Assembly (NCBI GenBank): GCA_016708725.1
Contig: JADJFE010000007.1
Location: 62,001 to 126,000, forward strand
Source of the DNA: Candidatus Aalborgicola bjergmarkensis
GTDB lineage: Bacteria; Pseudomonadota; Gammaproteobacteria; Burkholderiales; Burkholderiaceae_C
DNA length: 64,000 nt
Reading direction: 5' to 3'
Below, piece by piece: positions 34,613 to 43,825 of the stretch; within the stretch, counting starts at the first letter, position 1; every line of letters starts with the position of its first letter. The notes beneath the pieces were generated by a model. That model made no database searches and had not been told where the DNA came from. It worked only from the letters and a program-made list of their open reading frames with translations. The position numbers and the translations under genes were made by a program.

Positions 34613-36547
34613 ATGTCATTCAAACGTCTGTCTTTGTCATTAGCTGCCTTGGCAGTGCTTGCCAGTTGCGGCGGCGGCAGTTCAGCACTTGTAGCGTCAC
34701 CCGTTGCCACGGGGATCGAATTCATCGGCATGAGTGCCCCTTCCACCGCCAGCGAGAAGGCCGACATCTATACCAAGGCACAAGCACGGGTTTCTTACAG
34801 TGACGGCAGCACCCACACGCTGGACCTGGTTTACAACATGCTCATGGGCACGGGCGACACGCTGGGCGGCAAGGTCGTCGGCGGCATCTTCGACAGCCAG
34901 GAAAAGCCCATCAGCGATACCAATGGCCAACTGGCCTACGACGCACCAGATGGCACTTCGCTATTGAGCATCCCCGGCATGGCATCCACCGACGCGAGCA
35001 AATACAACGCACTTGCGCTGGTCAACCAGTTTGAATACCGCGAACTGCCCCCGGCTGGCCAAAGTGGCAGTTTCTGGAGCAAACTGCCGTCCGGCATGGG
35101 ACTGTCGCAACTCAACCAGGACCGCTCAACCGGAATGCTTTCGGCGGTGAGTTACAACAACATCAGCTTTGCCAGCGTGGGGGGACTGTGGATAGCCTGC
35201 AACAGCTCGACCTCGCCCTGGAACACGCACCTGGGCAGCGAGGAATACGAACCGGATGCCAAAGTGTATGGTGGCGGCGCCAAGGCTGCTGATACGGATG
35301 ATGGCACCGACATTGCATCCTTTAGCACCTACTACTTCGGCAACGCCACCACGGCCAAACCGTATCGCTACGGACTCGTGCCCGAAGTGCGCATTGCCGC
35401 CGATGGCAAGACTTCGGTGGTCAAGCACTACGCAATGGGGCGTATTGCACGCGAAGTGGCCGATGTTCAACCGGATCGCAGGACCGTCTATATGGGTGAC
35501 GATGGCAAGGCGACGGGCTTGTTCATGTTCATTGCCGACACTGCGGGCGACCTCTCGGCTGGCACGCTGTATGCTGCCAAGTGGATACAAAAGAGCAAGG
35601 CCAATGGCGGCACCGCCGACCTGAAATGGGTGCGCCTGGGCAGCGGCACCGACGCCCAGATCAAGGCATTGGTGGACGGCGGGATTTCTTTTTCCAGTAT
35701 TTTCGACGTTGCACTGACCAACCCGAATGACACCAGCTACAAGAAGGTGCAAACCTACACGGGTACCGAGTGGCTGCGCCTCAAGCCGGGTCAGGAAAAG
35801 GCAGCAGCCTTCCTGGAAACGCGCCGCTACGCGGCCTACCTGGGTGCAAGCACCGAGTTCACCAAGATGGAAGGTATTGCGCAAAACCGCAAGGACAAGA
35901 AGGCTTACGTGGTGATCTCGCGCCTGGAGAGCACGATGCTGGCCGATGCGGCTGCGCCAGCCGACGACATCCAGCTGGATCGCAACGATGGCGGGGCGAT
36001 TTACGAAATGCAGTTGGCCGCAGGTGTCAAAGATGCTGCAGGTAACGCCATCGCCAGCGACTACGTGGCCACGACCATGGTCAGCATTCCTGAACTGCTC
36101 GGGGGCTGGACGGGTGGCACAAGGGATGCCGAGGGCAACGCTTGCGTGCAGGACAAGGTGTGTGGTCCCGATAACGTCAGCTTCATGGAAGCCGGTCGCA
36201 CGCTGCTGATCGGCGAGGATTCCAGCCGTCGCAACAACAACTATGTCTGGGCTTTCAACATTGATACGCGCAAACTCTCGCGCGTCCTTTCCGTGCCGAT
36301 GAACGCCGAAGCCACGGGTCTGAACGTGCTGGAAAACGTCAATGGTTTTGCCTACATCACCAGTAACTTCCAGCATCCTGGGGAAGATCGCGGCACGCCT
36401 TACGGCAGCAACCCATTGGCCAACTACACCGGAGCCAACAAGGCCGAGGTGCTAACGGCGATCAACACAAAATGGAACAACCGCAAGCGCTCGGCCATCG
36501 GCTACCTGGGCACCAAGGAAGGTGCGCTACCGGCGCTCAATCCCTGA
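34613..36547 (+). CDS. phoX: PhoX-family phosphatase (DUF839), lipoprotein
   Basis: 644 residues. The signal ends in LAVLASCGGG, a lipobox, so the protein should be lipid-anchored. The body matches PhoX/DUF839: TGDTLGGKVVGGIFDS, RELPPAGQSGSFW, LGSEEYEPDAK, HYAMGRIAREVADVQPDRR, YMGDDGKATGLFMFIADT and FMEAGRTLLIGEDS. PhoX enzymes remove phosphate from organic esters using Ca and Fe. The Pho box upstream and PPK2 downstream (25 bases) place it in phosphate scavenging. Confidence 0.9.
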   Translation: MSFKRLSLSLAALAVLASCGGGSSALVASPVATGIEFIGMSAPSTASEKADIYTKAQARVSYSDGSTHTLDLVYNMLMGTGDTLGGKVVGGIFDSQEKPISDTNGQLAYDAPDGTSLLSIPGMASTDASKYNALALVNQFEYRELPPAGQSGSFWSKLPSGMGLSQLNQDRSTGMLSAVSYNNISFASVGGLWIACNSSTSPWNTHLGSEEYEPDAKVYGGGAKAADTDDGTDIASFSTYYFGNATTAKPYRYGLVPEVRIAADGKTSVVKHYAMGRIAREVADVQPDRRTVYMGDDGKATGLFMFIADTAGDLSAGTLYAAKWIQKSKANGGTADLKWVRLGSGTDAQIKALVDGGISFSSIFDVALTNPNDTSYKKVQTYTGTEWLRLKPGQEKAAAFLETRRYAAYLGASTEFTKMEGIAQNRKDKKAYVVISRLESTMLADAAAPADDIQLDRNDGGAIYEMQLAAGVKDAAGNAIASDYVATTMVSIPELLGGWTGGTRDAEGNACVQDKVCGPDNVSFMEAGRTLLIGEDSSRRNNNYVWAFNIDTRKLSRVLSVPMNAEATGLNVLENVNGFAYITSNFQHPGEDRGTPYGSNPLANYTGANKAEVLTAINTKWNNRKRSAIGYLGTKEGALPALNP

Positions 36548-36572
36548 TATGACCCACTTATAACCGACAGCA

Positions 36573-37502
36573 ATGCGTACAAAAAACACAGGCGGTGAAG
36601 ACAAAGAGTTCGAGCGACGCGCCAACGCCGACATGCAAGACAGCTTCGATGAAGAGCTGGAAATGGAGATTGACGACAACCGGATGGATGAGTACCTTTC
36701 GGATGTCAGCATGCCCAGCGAAGATAGTGACATGGACCGGCGGCTCTATTTCAAGGAGCTGTTTCGACTCCAGGGCGAACTGGTCAAGTTGCAGGACTGG
36801 GTTGTACACAAAAAGCTCAAGGTGGTTGTGTTGTTTGAAGGCCGCGATGCGGCAGGAAAGGGTGGCGTCATCAAACGCATCACACAGCGGCTCAACCCGC
36901 GCGTTTGCCACGTAGCAGCCCTGCCAGCGCCAAGCGAGCGCGAACGCAGCCAGTGGTATTTTCAGCGCTATGTGAACCACTTGCCCGCAGGCGGCGAGAT
37001 GGTGTTGTTTGATCGCAGCTGGTACAACCGGGCGGGCGTGGAGCGTGTCATGGGCTTTTGCAGCGATGACGAATACGAAGAGTTTTTTCGCACGGTTCCG
37101 GAATTCGAGAAGATGCTGATCCGCTCCGGCATCATCCTGATCAAGTACTGGTTTTCCATCACCGACGACGAGCAGCACCTGCGGTTCATGATGCGTATTC
37201 GTGATCCCCTCAAACAATGGAAGCTCAGCCCCATGGATATGGAGTCGCGCAGACTCTGGGAACAGTACACAAAAGCCAAGGAAACCATGCTGGAGCGAAC
37301 CCACATTGCCGAAGCGCCGTGGTGGATCGTCGAGGCAGTGGACAAGAAGAAAGCGCGCCTGAACTGCATCCACCATCTTCTGAGCATGGTGCCTTATGCC
37401 GAAATCGAGCGCGAGAGCGTAACGTTGCCGGACCGCGTACATAACCCGGACTACCTGCGCAACCCCGTTCCCAAAGAGATGTTTGTGCCCGCAGTGTATT
37501 GA
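36573..37502 (+). CDS. ppk2: Polyphosphate kinase 2
   Basis: 309 residues, of class I size. Walker A FEGRDAAGKGG, lid region QRLNPRVCHVAALPAPSERE, Walker B DRSWYNRAGVERVMGF and the KYWFSITDDEQ segment are all present. The first 50 residues are very acidic. PPK2 moves phosphate between polyP and nucleotides. It follows phoX closely and probably shares its Pho-regulated transcript. Confidence 0.95.
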   Translation: MRTKNTGGEDKEFERRANADMQDSFDEELEMEIDDNRMDEYLSDVSMPSEDSDMDRRLYFKELFRLQGELVKLQDWVVHKKLKVVVLFEGRDAAGKGGVIKRITQRLNPRVCHVAALPAPSERERSQWYFQRYVNHLPAGGEMVLFDRSWYNRAGVERVMGFCSDDEYEEFFRTVPEFEKMLIRSGIILIKYWFSITDDEQHLRFMMRIRDPLKQWKLSPMDMESRRLWEQYTKAKETMLERTHIAEAPWWIVEAVDKKKARLNCIHHLLSMVPYAEIERESVTLPDRVHNPDYLRNPVPKEMFVPAVY

Positions 37503-37532
37503 CGTGGGAACGTGGGAACGTGGTGGTGGGAT

Positions 37533-38291
37533 TCATCCCCGCACAAAGTGCTTTTTGTAGCGCTCGCTCAGATTTGCCATGGGTAACAGCAAAAACAGAT
37601 CGGCGCTGTTGAAATCAGGGTCCCACGCCGGTTCACCGCACACCCAGGCGCCCGCACGCAGATAGCCGCGAATCAGGGGTGGCATCTCCACTGCTTGCTG
37701 ATTGGCAAGGTGTTCAACCGGCAAGGGGGTGTAAGGAAACACCTGGTACTCCAACGGCGCCCTGCACCCTTGCGGCAAACTGCGGTAGATATTGGCAGCG
37801 TTGTGCCCGCCATCGGCCATGCTGATGGATGCACACCCCATCAGATACTCGTAACCATTACGCACCATGTACTCTGCCAATTTCATCCACAGCAGCGCAA
37901 TCACGCTACCGCTGCGGTGGTCGGCTGCCACACAGGAACGGCCAACTTCCAGCGTGCGCGAGCGCAAATTGACCAGCCGCTCCATGTCAAATTCGCTCTC
38001 CGAATAGTTGCGGCCAATAAGGCGCGCCGTCTGCGGCGGCAGCAGACGATAGGTGCCGACGATGCTGCCAGCGTCTTCATCGCGCACAATCAAATGCAGG
38101 CAGTAGGAATCAAGCTCATCCCTGTCAAGGCCCGCTTCGCTGCTACGCAGCCTGGCGCCAAACTCCTCGGAAAATACCTGATACCGCAAGCGCTGTGCTG
38201 CACGAATTTCGCTATCACTAAGCGCAAAACGGGCCACATAGCGGTTTTTGACACGCGTTAATTGCCCGGTTTCGATTTCACGTTTTTGCAT
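37533..38291 (-). CDS. olsB: L-ornithine N-acyltransferase OlsB-like
   Basis: 252 residues from ATG 38291, which follows GGGAG by 8 bases. GNAT-type acyltransferase of the OlsB/hemolysin-like group: RLRYQVFSEEFGAR, DRDELDSYCLHLIVRD, GTYRLLPP, EVGRSCVAADHRSG and MGCASI. OlsB joins a 3-hydroxy fatty acid to ornithine, the first step of ornithine lipid synthesis. It faces olsA across a spacer holding two Pho-box-like sites. Confidence 0.85.
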   Translation of the reverse strand: MQKREIETGQLTRVKNRYVARFALSDSEIRAAQRLRYQVFSEEFGARLRSSEAGLDRDELDSYCLHLIVRDEDAGSIVGTYRLLPPQTARLIGRNYSESEFDMERLVNLRSRTLEVGRSCVAADHRSGSVIALLWMKLAEYMVRNGYEYLMGCASISMADGGHNAANIYRSLPQGCRAPLEYQVFPYTPLPVEHLANQQAVEMPPLIRGYLRAGAWVCGEPAWDPDFNSADLFLLLPMANLSERYKKHFVRG

Positions 38292-38347
38292 ACCATCTCC
38301 CTGTAGTGAAGGTATGCAGATTGTTTGCCGCACACTGTTTCACAGTG

Positions 38348-38365
38348 ATGGCATTTTGAAGACAG
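38348..38365 (-). promoter_or_regulatory. Weak Pho box toward olsB
   Basis: On the minus strand CTGTCTT-CAAA-ATGCCAT, with correct 7-4-7 spacing but several mismatches. Confidence 0.4.
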
Positions 38366-38393
38366 TTTGATGGCATGCCACATGCCCCAGGGC

Positions 38394-38411
38394 TTGTCAC
38401 AATTTTGTCGC
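38394..38411 (+). promoter_or_regulatory. Pho box toward olsA
   Basis: TTGTCAC-AATT-TTGTCGC, a near-consensus PhoB site. It lies only 25 bases before the first ATG of olsA, so the mRNA leader would be very short or the true start is farther in. Confidence 0.7.
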
Positions 38412-38435
38412 ACACATGCCCCACAATGCTGCTGT

Positions 38436-39212
38436 ATGCATAGTAAATACCAACGCTTTCAAGAAACTCTGCTTCGGGACTTGCGCGCCATTTTTCGTCT
38501 ACTGCGTGTCGGCTTGCATGTGCTCTGGGCCACAGTACTGGTTAGCGTTGTCTTTCCCGCCCTGGGACAATACCAGCGTGATCGCCTGATACAACGCTGG
38601 GCAAAGCAACTGCTGGATATGCTGAGCATCGAATGGCTTGCCGAGGGCGAAGCGATGGAAGTGGGGTTGTGTGTTGCCAATCACATTTCCTGGCTCGACA
38701 TCATTGTTATTACCGCCAGCATGCCCAGCACCTTCCTTGCCAAGGAGGAGGTGCGCCGCTGGCCGCTGATTGGCTGGATCAGCGCGCAAATAGGCACCTG
38801 TTACGTGCAACGTGGCTCACGGATGGCGGCATACCGCAGCGCGGACACTATGACCAGCCTGCTGCAAACAGGTCGGCGCGTTGTGGTATTCCCGGAAGGA
38901 ACATCCAGCGATGGACGTGACGTTTTACCTTTCCACAGCGCCTTGATGCAAAGCGCCATCAATGCGCGCGTCCCATTACAACCCATGGCATTGTGCTACG
39001 CCTGTGCAGGCGGCTTCAGTGACGCTGCGGCCTACTACGGCAATACATCGCTGGCCCAGTCCCTGTGGCGTATCGCTCGTACACCGGCTTTGCAAGCGCA
39101 TCTCCTGCTTTTGTCCCCCATGGATACGCAAGGCCATGACCGCCGCGCCCTGAGCACGCACGCCAGAGCACACATCCGGCAGACAATACTGGAGACTTCC
39201 GGTACGGTTTGA
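38436..39212 (+). CDS. olsA: Lyso-ornithine lipid O-acyltransferase OlsA-like
   Basis: 258 residues from ATG 38436. One membrane helix near 25-45 (LHVLWATVLVSVVFPALG), then the PlsC acyltransferase motifs NHISWLDI (HX4D) and FPEGTSSDG. OlsA adds the second acyl chain to make ornithine lipid. With olsB and the Pho box this is the usual switch from phospholipids to phosphorus-free lipids under phosphate stress. Confidence 0.88.
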   Translation: MHSKYQRFQETLLRDLRAIFRLLRVGLHVLWATVLVSVVFPALGQYQRDRLIQRWAKQLLDMLSIEWLAEGEAMEVGLCVANHISWLDIIVITASMPSTFLAKEEVRRWPLIGWISAQIGTCYVQRGSRMAAYRSADTMTSLLQTGRRVVVFPEGTSSDGRDVLPFHSALMQSAINARVPLQPMALCYACAGGFSDAAAYYGNTSLAQSLWRIARTPALQAHLLLLSPMDTQGHDRRALSTHARAHIRQTILETSGTV

Positions 39213-39245
39213 TGGTAAAAAATGCGATTGAATTTTTTATCCGCT

Positions 39246-40997
39246 TCAATGCGTTCTTCGGTCGATAAACAAGCTGCTTCCCCGCGTCTTTTTGGCCTGG
39301 TGCTTGGCTTCGGCAACAACTGCAGCTACCTCGTGATGGGTCTTGAAGTGATTCGGTTTCACCGGAACACAGCCCAGCGATAGCGCCGGAAGCGAATGAA
39401 ATATATTGTTGCCTCTTCTGTCTTCGGCCATGAAGCCGCTCATGACAATATGCTCGGCGTTGAGCAGAAGAATAATATGCGAGTCGAACAGTTCCAGCGC
39501 ACGACGGCATCGTTGCTCCCACGATTCGCTCTGAAACAGGATCATGAAATCATCCCCGCCAATATGGCCAAGAAAGTCCAGGCGCGGATCAATGACCTCT
39601 GCGAGCAATTTACCGACCATAAGGATCACCTCATCGCCACGCTGGTAGCCATAGACATCGTTGTAGGGCTTGAAAGAATCCAGGTCGGCATAACACGCGA
39701 CAAACGAAACTTCTGCGTGCAATAGATGTTCGATATGCTCGTTGATGGGCACGTTGCCGGGTAACTGCGTCAGTGGATTGGCATAACGTGCCGAATTGAT
39801 CTGAATATCGGTGATCAGCTTGATCAGTTCCCGGCTCGATCCCGTACCCAAATAAGAACCATTATGGGTAACAATAAAGTCATCGGATACCGAAAACTCC
39901 TCGCTACTGCCAATGATCCGTGCCAACTCCTGCACGCTGGTCGACTGTTCGACGATCAGCGGTGCTTCATCCATCAACGAACGGCAAGGTTTCTTGCCTA
40001 AAAGTTCGCGCTGGTAGCGGCGGGCAAAGCGGTCAATCAGGCTATAACGGGTAATAATGCCAATGGGCTTTTGCTGGTCTACTACCGGAATCATGCGTAA
40101 CTGAGGGTTACCCTCAAAGAGCTGGTACACCTTGTCGCATTCCATTTCCGGAGGAATTGGCTCAAGATAGCGCAGCAACTGGCGCACTTGTGTGAAATTA
40201 TTATTCCGCCCATGGCCGGACGAAACGGCTGTATGGCGGGTGCTTTCAAGCAAGAACCTGACATCGTCACTGATTTGCAACGATGGCTTGGCAAGTGGGC
40301 GACCAATCAGAAAACCCTGACCGTATCGGATTCCCATATCCCGAATGGCTACAAACTCGGCTTCGGTTTCGATTCCTACGGCAATCAGCCTGGATCCACA
40401 CAGTTCGGCAATCTCCTGCATGGCACGCACCATCGTGAATTTCAGCGGATTTTCTGCGAGGCCGCTGACAAATTGCCTGTCAATCTTGACAAATTCGGGA
40501 CGTACGTCGGACCACGTGTCCCGTCTGAAAAACCCCTCCGCCAAGTTACTCATGGCCAGACTGAAACCCGCTCGGCGAAACTCAGCCAGCATTTCCCGCA
40601 AAAGCGAAAAGTCGCTAATAAGTTGATGTTCGGTCATTTCTATGACGATGCATTCAGCAGGAATCTGCAGCGTGGTCAGTTTGGCAACTTCTGCGCCCTT
40701 ATGATTGAGTGCATCCTCCATGGACAAAATGCTGGAATTGATGAACAGTCGTTTCGTAACAAGATCAAGCTTGGTAAAGCGATTCAGTATGGTTTCGCGA
40801 CACAGCCTTTCAAGTTCAACGGACAACTCTGCCTTGCGCGCAAATCTAAATAGCGCATCAGGCATGTGAAGCTTTGACTCCTCGGGTCCACGAATGAGTC
40901 CTTCAAAGCCCAGTAAATCGCCGTTGCGCAGGTCGATGATCGGTTGAAACACGGCCTGCAGGCGACGCTGGGAAAGTATTTCGCGCAATGCAGACAT
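39246..40997 (-). CDS. EAL-CBS-GGDEF protein with degenerate EAL site
   Basis: 583 residues, same layout as the gene at 32,594. The EAL region reads EGL and lacks the DDFG Asp pair (MSNLAEG) and the Glu of AEGIE (AVGIE), so it is probably not a working phosphodiesterase. CBS pair in the middle (VVDQQKPIGIITR). The GGDEF site is GGDDF with the LDSFKPYNDVYGYQRGDE region intact. It may act as a c-di-GMP or ligand-sensing cyclase. Tail-to-tail with olsA. Confidence 0.87.
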   Translation of the reverse strand: MSALREILSQRRLQAVFQPIIDLRNGDLLGFEGLIRGPEESKLHMPDALFRFARKAELSVELERLCRETILNRFTKLDLVTKRLFINSSILSMEDALNHKGAEVAKLTTLQIPAECIVIEMTEHQLISDFSLLREMLAEFRRAGFSLAMSNLAEGFFRRDTWSDVRPEFVKIDRQFVSGLAENPLKFTMVRAMQEIAELCGSRLIAVGIETEAEFVAIRDMGIRYGQGFLIGRPLAKPSLQISDDVRFLLESTRHTAVSSGHGRNNNFTQVRQLLRYLEPIPPEMECDKVYQLFEGNPQLRMIPVVDQQKPIGIITRYSLIDRFARRYQRELLGKKPCRSLMDEAPLIVEQSTSVQELARIIGSSEEFSVSDDFIVTHNGSYLGTGSSRELIKLITDIQINSARYANPLTQLPGNVPINEHIEHLLHAEVSFVACYADLDSFKPYNDVYGYQRGDEVILMVGKLLAEVIDPRLDFLGHIGGDDFMILFQSESWEQRCRRALELFDSHIILLLNAEHIVMSGFMAEDRRGNNIFHSLPALSLGCVPVKPNHFKTHHEVAAVVAEAKHQAKKTRGSSLFIDRRTH

Positions 40998-41030
40998 GTC
41001 ATTCAGTTCTCAAGATAAGAAACCGATGTT

Positions 41031-41048
41031 CCATGAAAAATATGACAG
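41031..41048 (-). promoter_or_regulatory. Possible weak Pho box
   Basis: Minus strand CTGTCAT-ATTT-TTCATGG: a perfect first half and a poor second half, 34 bases before the second EAL/GGDEF start. Confidence 0.35.
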
Positions 41049-41085
41049 GAATATTACACGAGGCAGGCGTGAACACGCCGACCTC

Positions 41086-43502
41086 TCAAATAGCTTGTTT
41101 CTGCATTGACTCAATCAGGGACAGCGGATTCACATCGCTGGCGCGGGGGCGGAACAAACGCACGGCAGGCGGTGCAACCGCGACATCGGACGGTAAACGG
41201 ATGATGGTTCTGAATGGACGAAAGCCTTCCGGGTCCACATCCCCCAGGAAAGACAGCTCAATGGAACCACCTTCCGCCGTTACAAAGGCTTTGACTGCAT
41301 CCATGCCCACGCCACGCCCGGATACCTCGCTCACCTGCTGGGCCGTAGAAAATCCGGGCTGGAAGATGAGTTGCGCCAGTTCTTCATCGGTGAGCACGTC
41401 ACCAATACAGATGAGTCCTTTTTCCAAAGCCTTCCTGCGAATGCTGTTCACGGCCAGTCCACGCCCGTCGTCGTACAGCTTGATGCGCAATTCGTTGTCC
41501 CGCAGCCCCAACTGCAAACGAATGGACCCGGCGGGCGCCTTGCCCGACGCGAAACGTTTTGCAGGGGTCTCCAGCCCGTGGTCAACCGCATTGCGGTAGA
41601 GGTGCATGAAGACGTTCTTGAGCATGTCGGCATACTGGCTGCGGATCACAATGCCGTTGTCCTCCAGGGAATGCTTTGGTGGTGCCTTGTCCAGCTCCCG
41701 CGCCAGGGATGGCAGCGACTCCAGCACGCCGGACAGAACGTCTGCCATTTTTTCCGTTCCCATCAATTCCAGACGGTAACGCGCCAGACGTAAAGATTCA
41801 CGCAAATCGGACAAGCTGCCTTGATTGACCGTTTCCAGAGCACTCAGCGTGGCAGAAATATGCTCCTTGCTGACCATCAGGAACTTGTCTACCGGCCCGC
41901 GACGCCCCGGCCCCTTGCGACCCAGTTTGCTCTCATTGATCCTGGCATATTCCTCCACCACGCGACAGGTGGCATCCAGCTGCATCAGCAGTTGCCCATG
42001 GTCCCACAATTGGCTCGGGTCCTTGCGCAAGGTGTCATAACCCTGTTCGGCTTCGTGTACCACATGCGTCAGGTGCAGCAGACCGTAGGTGCGCGCGTTA
42101 CCCTTGATGGTGTGCATATTGCGAAACAGCTGACCCACGATGCTGGTCCGATCAATTCCCGACTCGACGGCTGCCACCTCCTGGATAATCGTGCGGTTTT
42201 GCTCCAGAAATTGTCTTGCACTGTCAATAAACGCATGGAATTTTTCGTGCCGTACCGCAAGAATTTCACCGATGATGCCGAGTTCACGTTTTTGCTCGTT
42301 GGCCTTGGCTGCAAGGGCGCGCAGTTCCGTCACATCACGCAAACAGAGCAGCACACGCTGCGTGACGCCGTGCGCATCGGTAATCGCAGACCAGTTCAAA
42401 TCCAGAATCTTGATACGGCCATCCGCCATCTTTTTTTCAATCTCTGTGGGTAGCAAGTGTGCATTGAATTCGAAATTCATCGCATCCTCACCCACACAGG
42501 CGCCAAGGGTGGCGTCGATTTGCGCCAGGATGTCGGCATTGCAGTACGTATTGGCGAACACGACTTCCAGCAGACCGCCACCGGCAATGTCCGATGTTCC
42601 CAGAATGTTTTCCAGAAATACGGAATATTCCGGATGAATACGGTTATTGGCTTCTATTGTCAAAATTCCCTGCGGGATAGCGTGCAACATGGCGTGAATG
42701 TCGGCCGTTTTTTGCTGGATCAGCCCGGCGCTTTCTTCAATCTTTCCAATCATGCGATTGAAGGCCATCATGGCACGACCTATTTCATCCACACGGGTAA
42801 CCGGCACGCGCTGGGTGAAATCCTGGCTGCTGGCAATTTCTACCATCTTGGCAACCATCTCGCTGATGGGATGGGTGATTTGACGGTACAGCAACACGCC
42901 CAGACTGGTCAACACCAGCACGGCCAAGACCGTGACAAACGCGATGGTTCCTGTCGTTGCCACCATATTTTCATTGAGCACCAGGATTGCCTGATCCTTG
43001 CTGCGGCGTTTTTCGACTTGTAACGTCGCAATAATCTGCTCCATTTCCTGCAAATAACCGCCCACATTGGCCGCCAGATTGGCCGCTGCAAGTTCAGTTT
43101 GCCCGGATAGCTTGAATTCCACGGTATCGCGGATGGCAGCAAAGTAATTGGCCATACTTTCTTTGGTTTGTTGTACCAGACCTTTTTGGGCATCGCTGTC
43201 TGCCTGAAGCAATTGCGCATCCAGCGCTTTTTGCAAGGTTGCCTGTTTCTCCAGCAACTTTTCTTTCGCCTGTTCGGCAAGTTGGGGTCTGACGTGCCAA
43301 TAATCATCATGAGCGAAAGCTGCACGTCCTTGAGCTGCCCGATCAGTTCGGCCGACGCCAGCGCGCTTGGCACCACTCCTTGCGTAACTGTTTTAACTTC
43401 TTTGGCCGCGCCTTGTGATCGGAATACTGCAAAGCTACCTATCAGGGAAATGGCAACGAACGTCAGCACAACCAGCAGGGTAATGCGTTGTCGGATGTTC
43501 AT
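41086..43502 (-). CDS. HAMP-PAS-HPt-HATPase sensor kinase, frameshifted
   Basis: The true gene starts at MNIRQRITLLVVLTFVAISL (43502) in one frame and passes to a second frame near 43,285 (TSDPNL, then EQAKEKLLEKQ). The rest, to 41,086, is open. Layout: transmembrane helix, four-helix sensor, second helix near IAFVTVLAVLVLTSLG, HAMP, PAS-like domain, HPt with MHTIKGNARTYGL (phospho-His) and a CheA-like HATPase with YRNAVDHGLE and GRGVGMDAVKAF. No receiver. One inserted or lost base explains the break. Confidence 0.8.
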
Positions 43503-43825
43503 GGGAATAACTCCTTTGAATCAAAACACGCATCCAGTTCCACGCCACGCATGAAGACCTTGATGGTGTTACACCCGATTCTTGGAGTTCAATGTGACAC
43601 AGACGTGAACCACCGTCGTCCACCGGCTTGCCCTGCCATCCATCCGGTTTGCGAAAAAATTGAAGGAAACAGGCTGCAGGGATCATGAATAGTGCGGGGG
43701 CAGATATGCTTTGCATAGCAAATGACACTGCAATGCACTGCCGCTACGCGATTCACTTTAGAGTCAGAACCCAAAGCAGGGAGCCTGTGGCATAGGTATA
43801 TGCCGTACTCCAGACGCAACAGAAA
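43503..43825. other. Spacer between kinase and ppx
   Basis: About 320 bases, no gene. A short motif GCGGGGGCAGATATG at about 43,693 resembles an end of the palindromic element. Possible promoter of the kinase gene. Confidence 0.35.

Noticed and set aside
35126..36376. A 416-codon minus-strand ORF opposite phoX
   Set aside because: Shadow of phoX; the sense frame has clear PhoX motifs.
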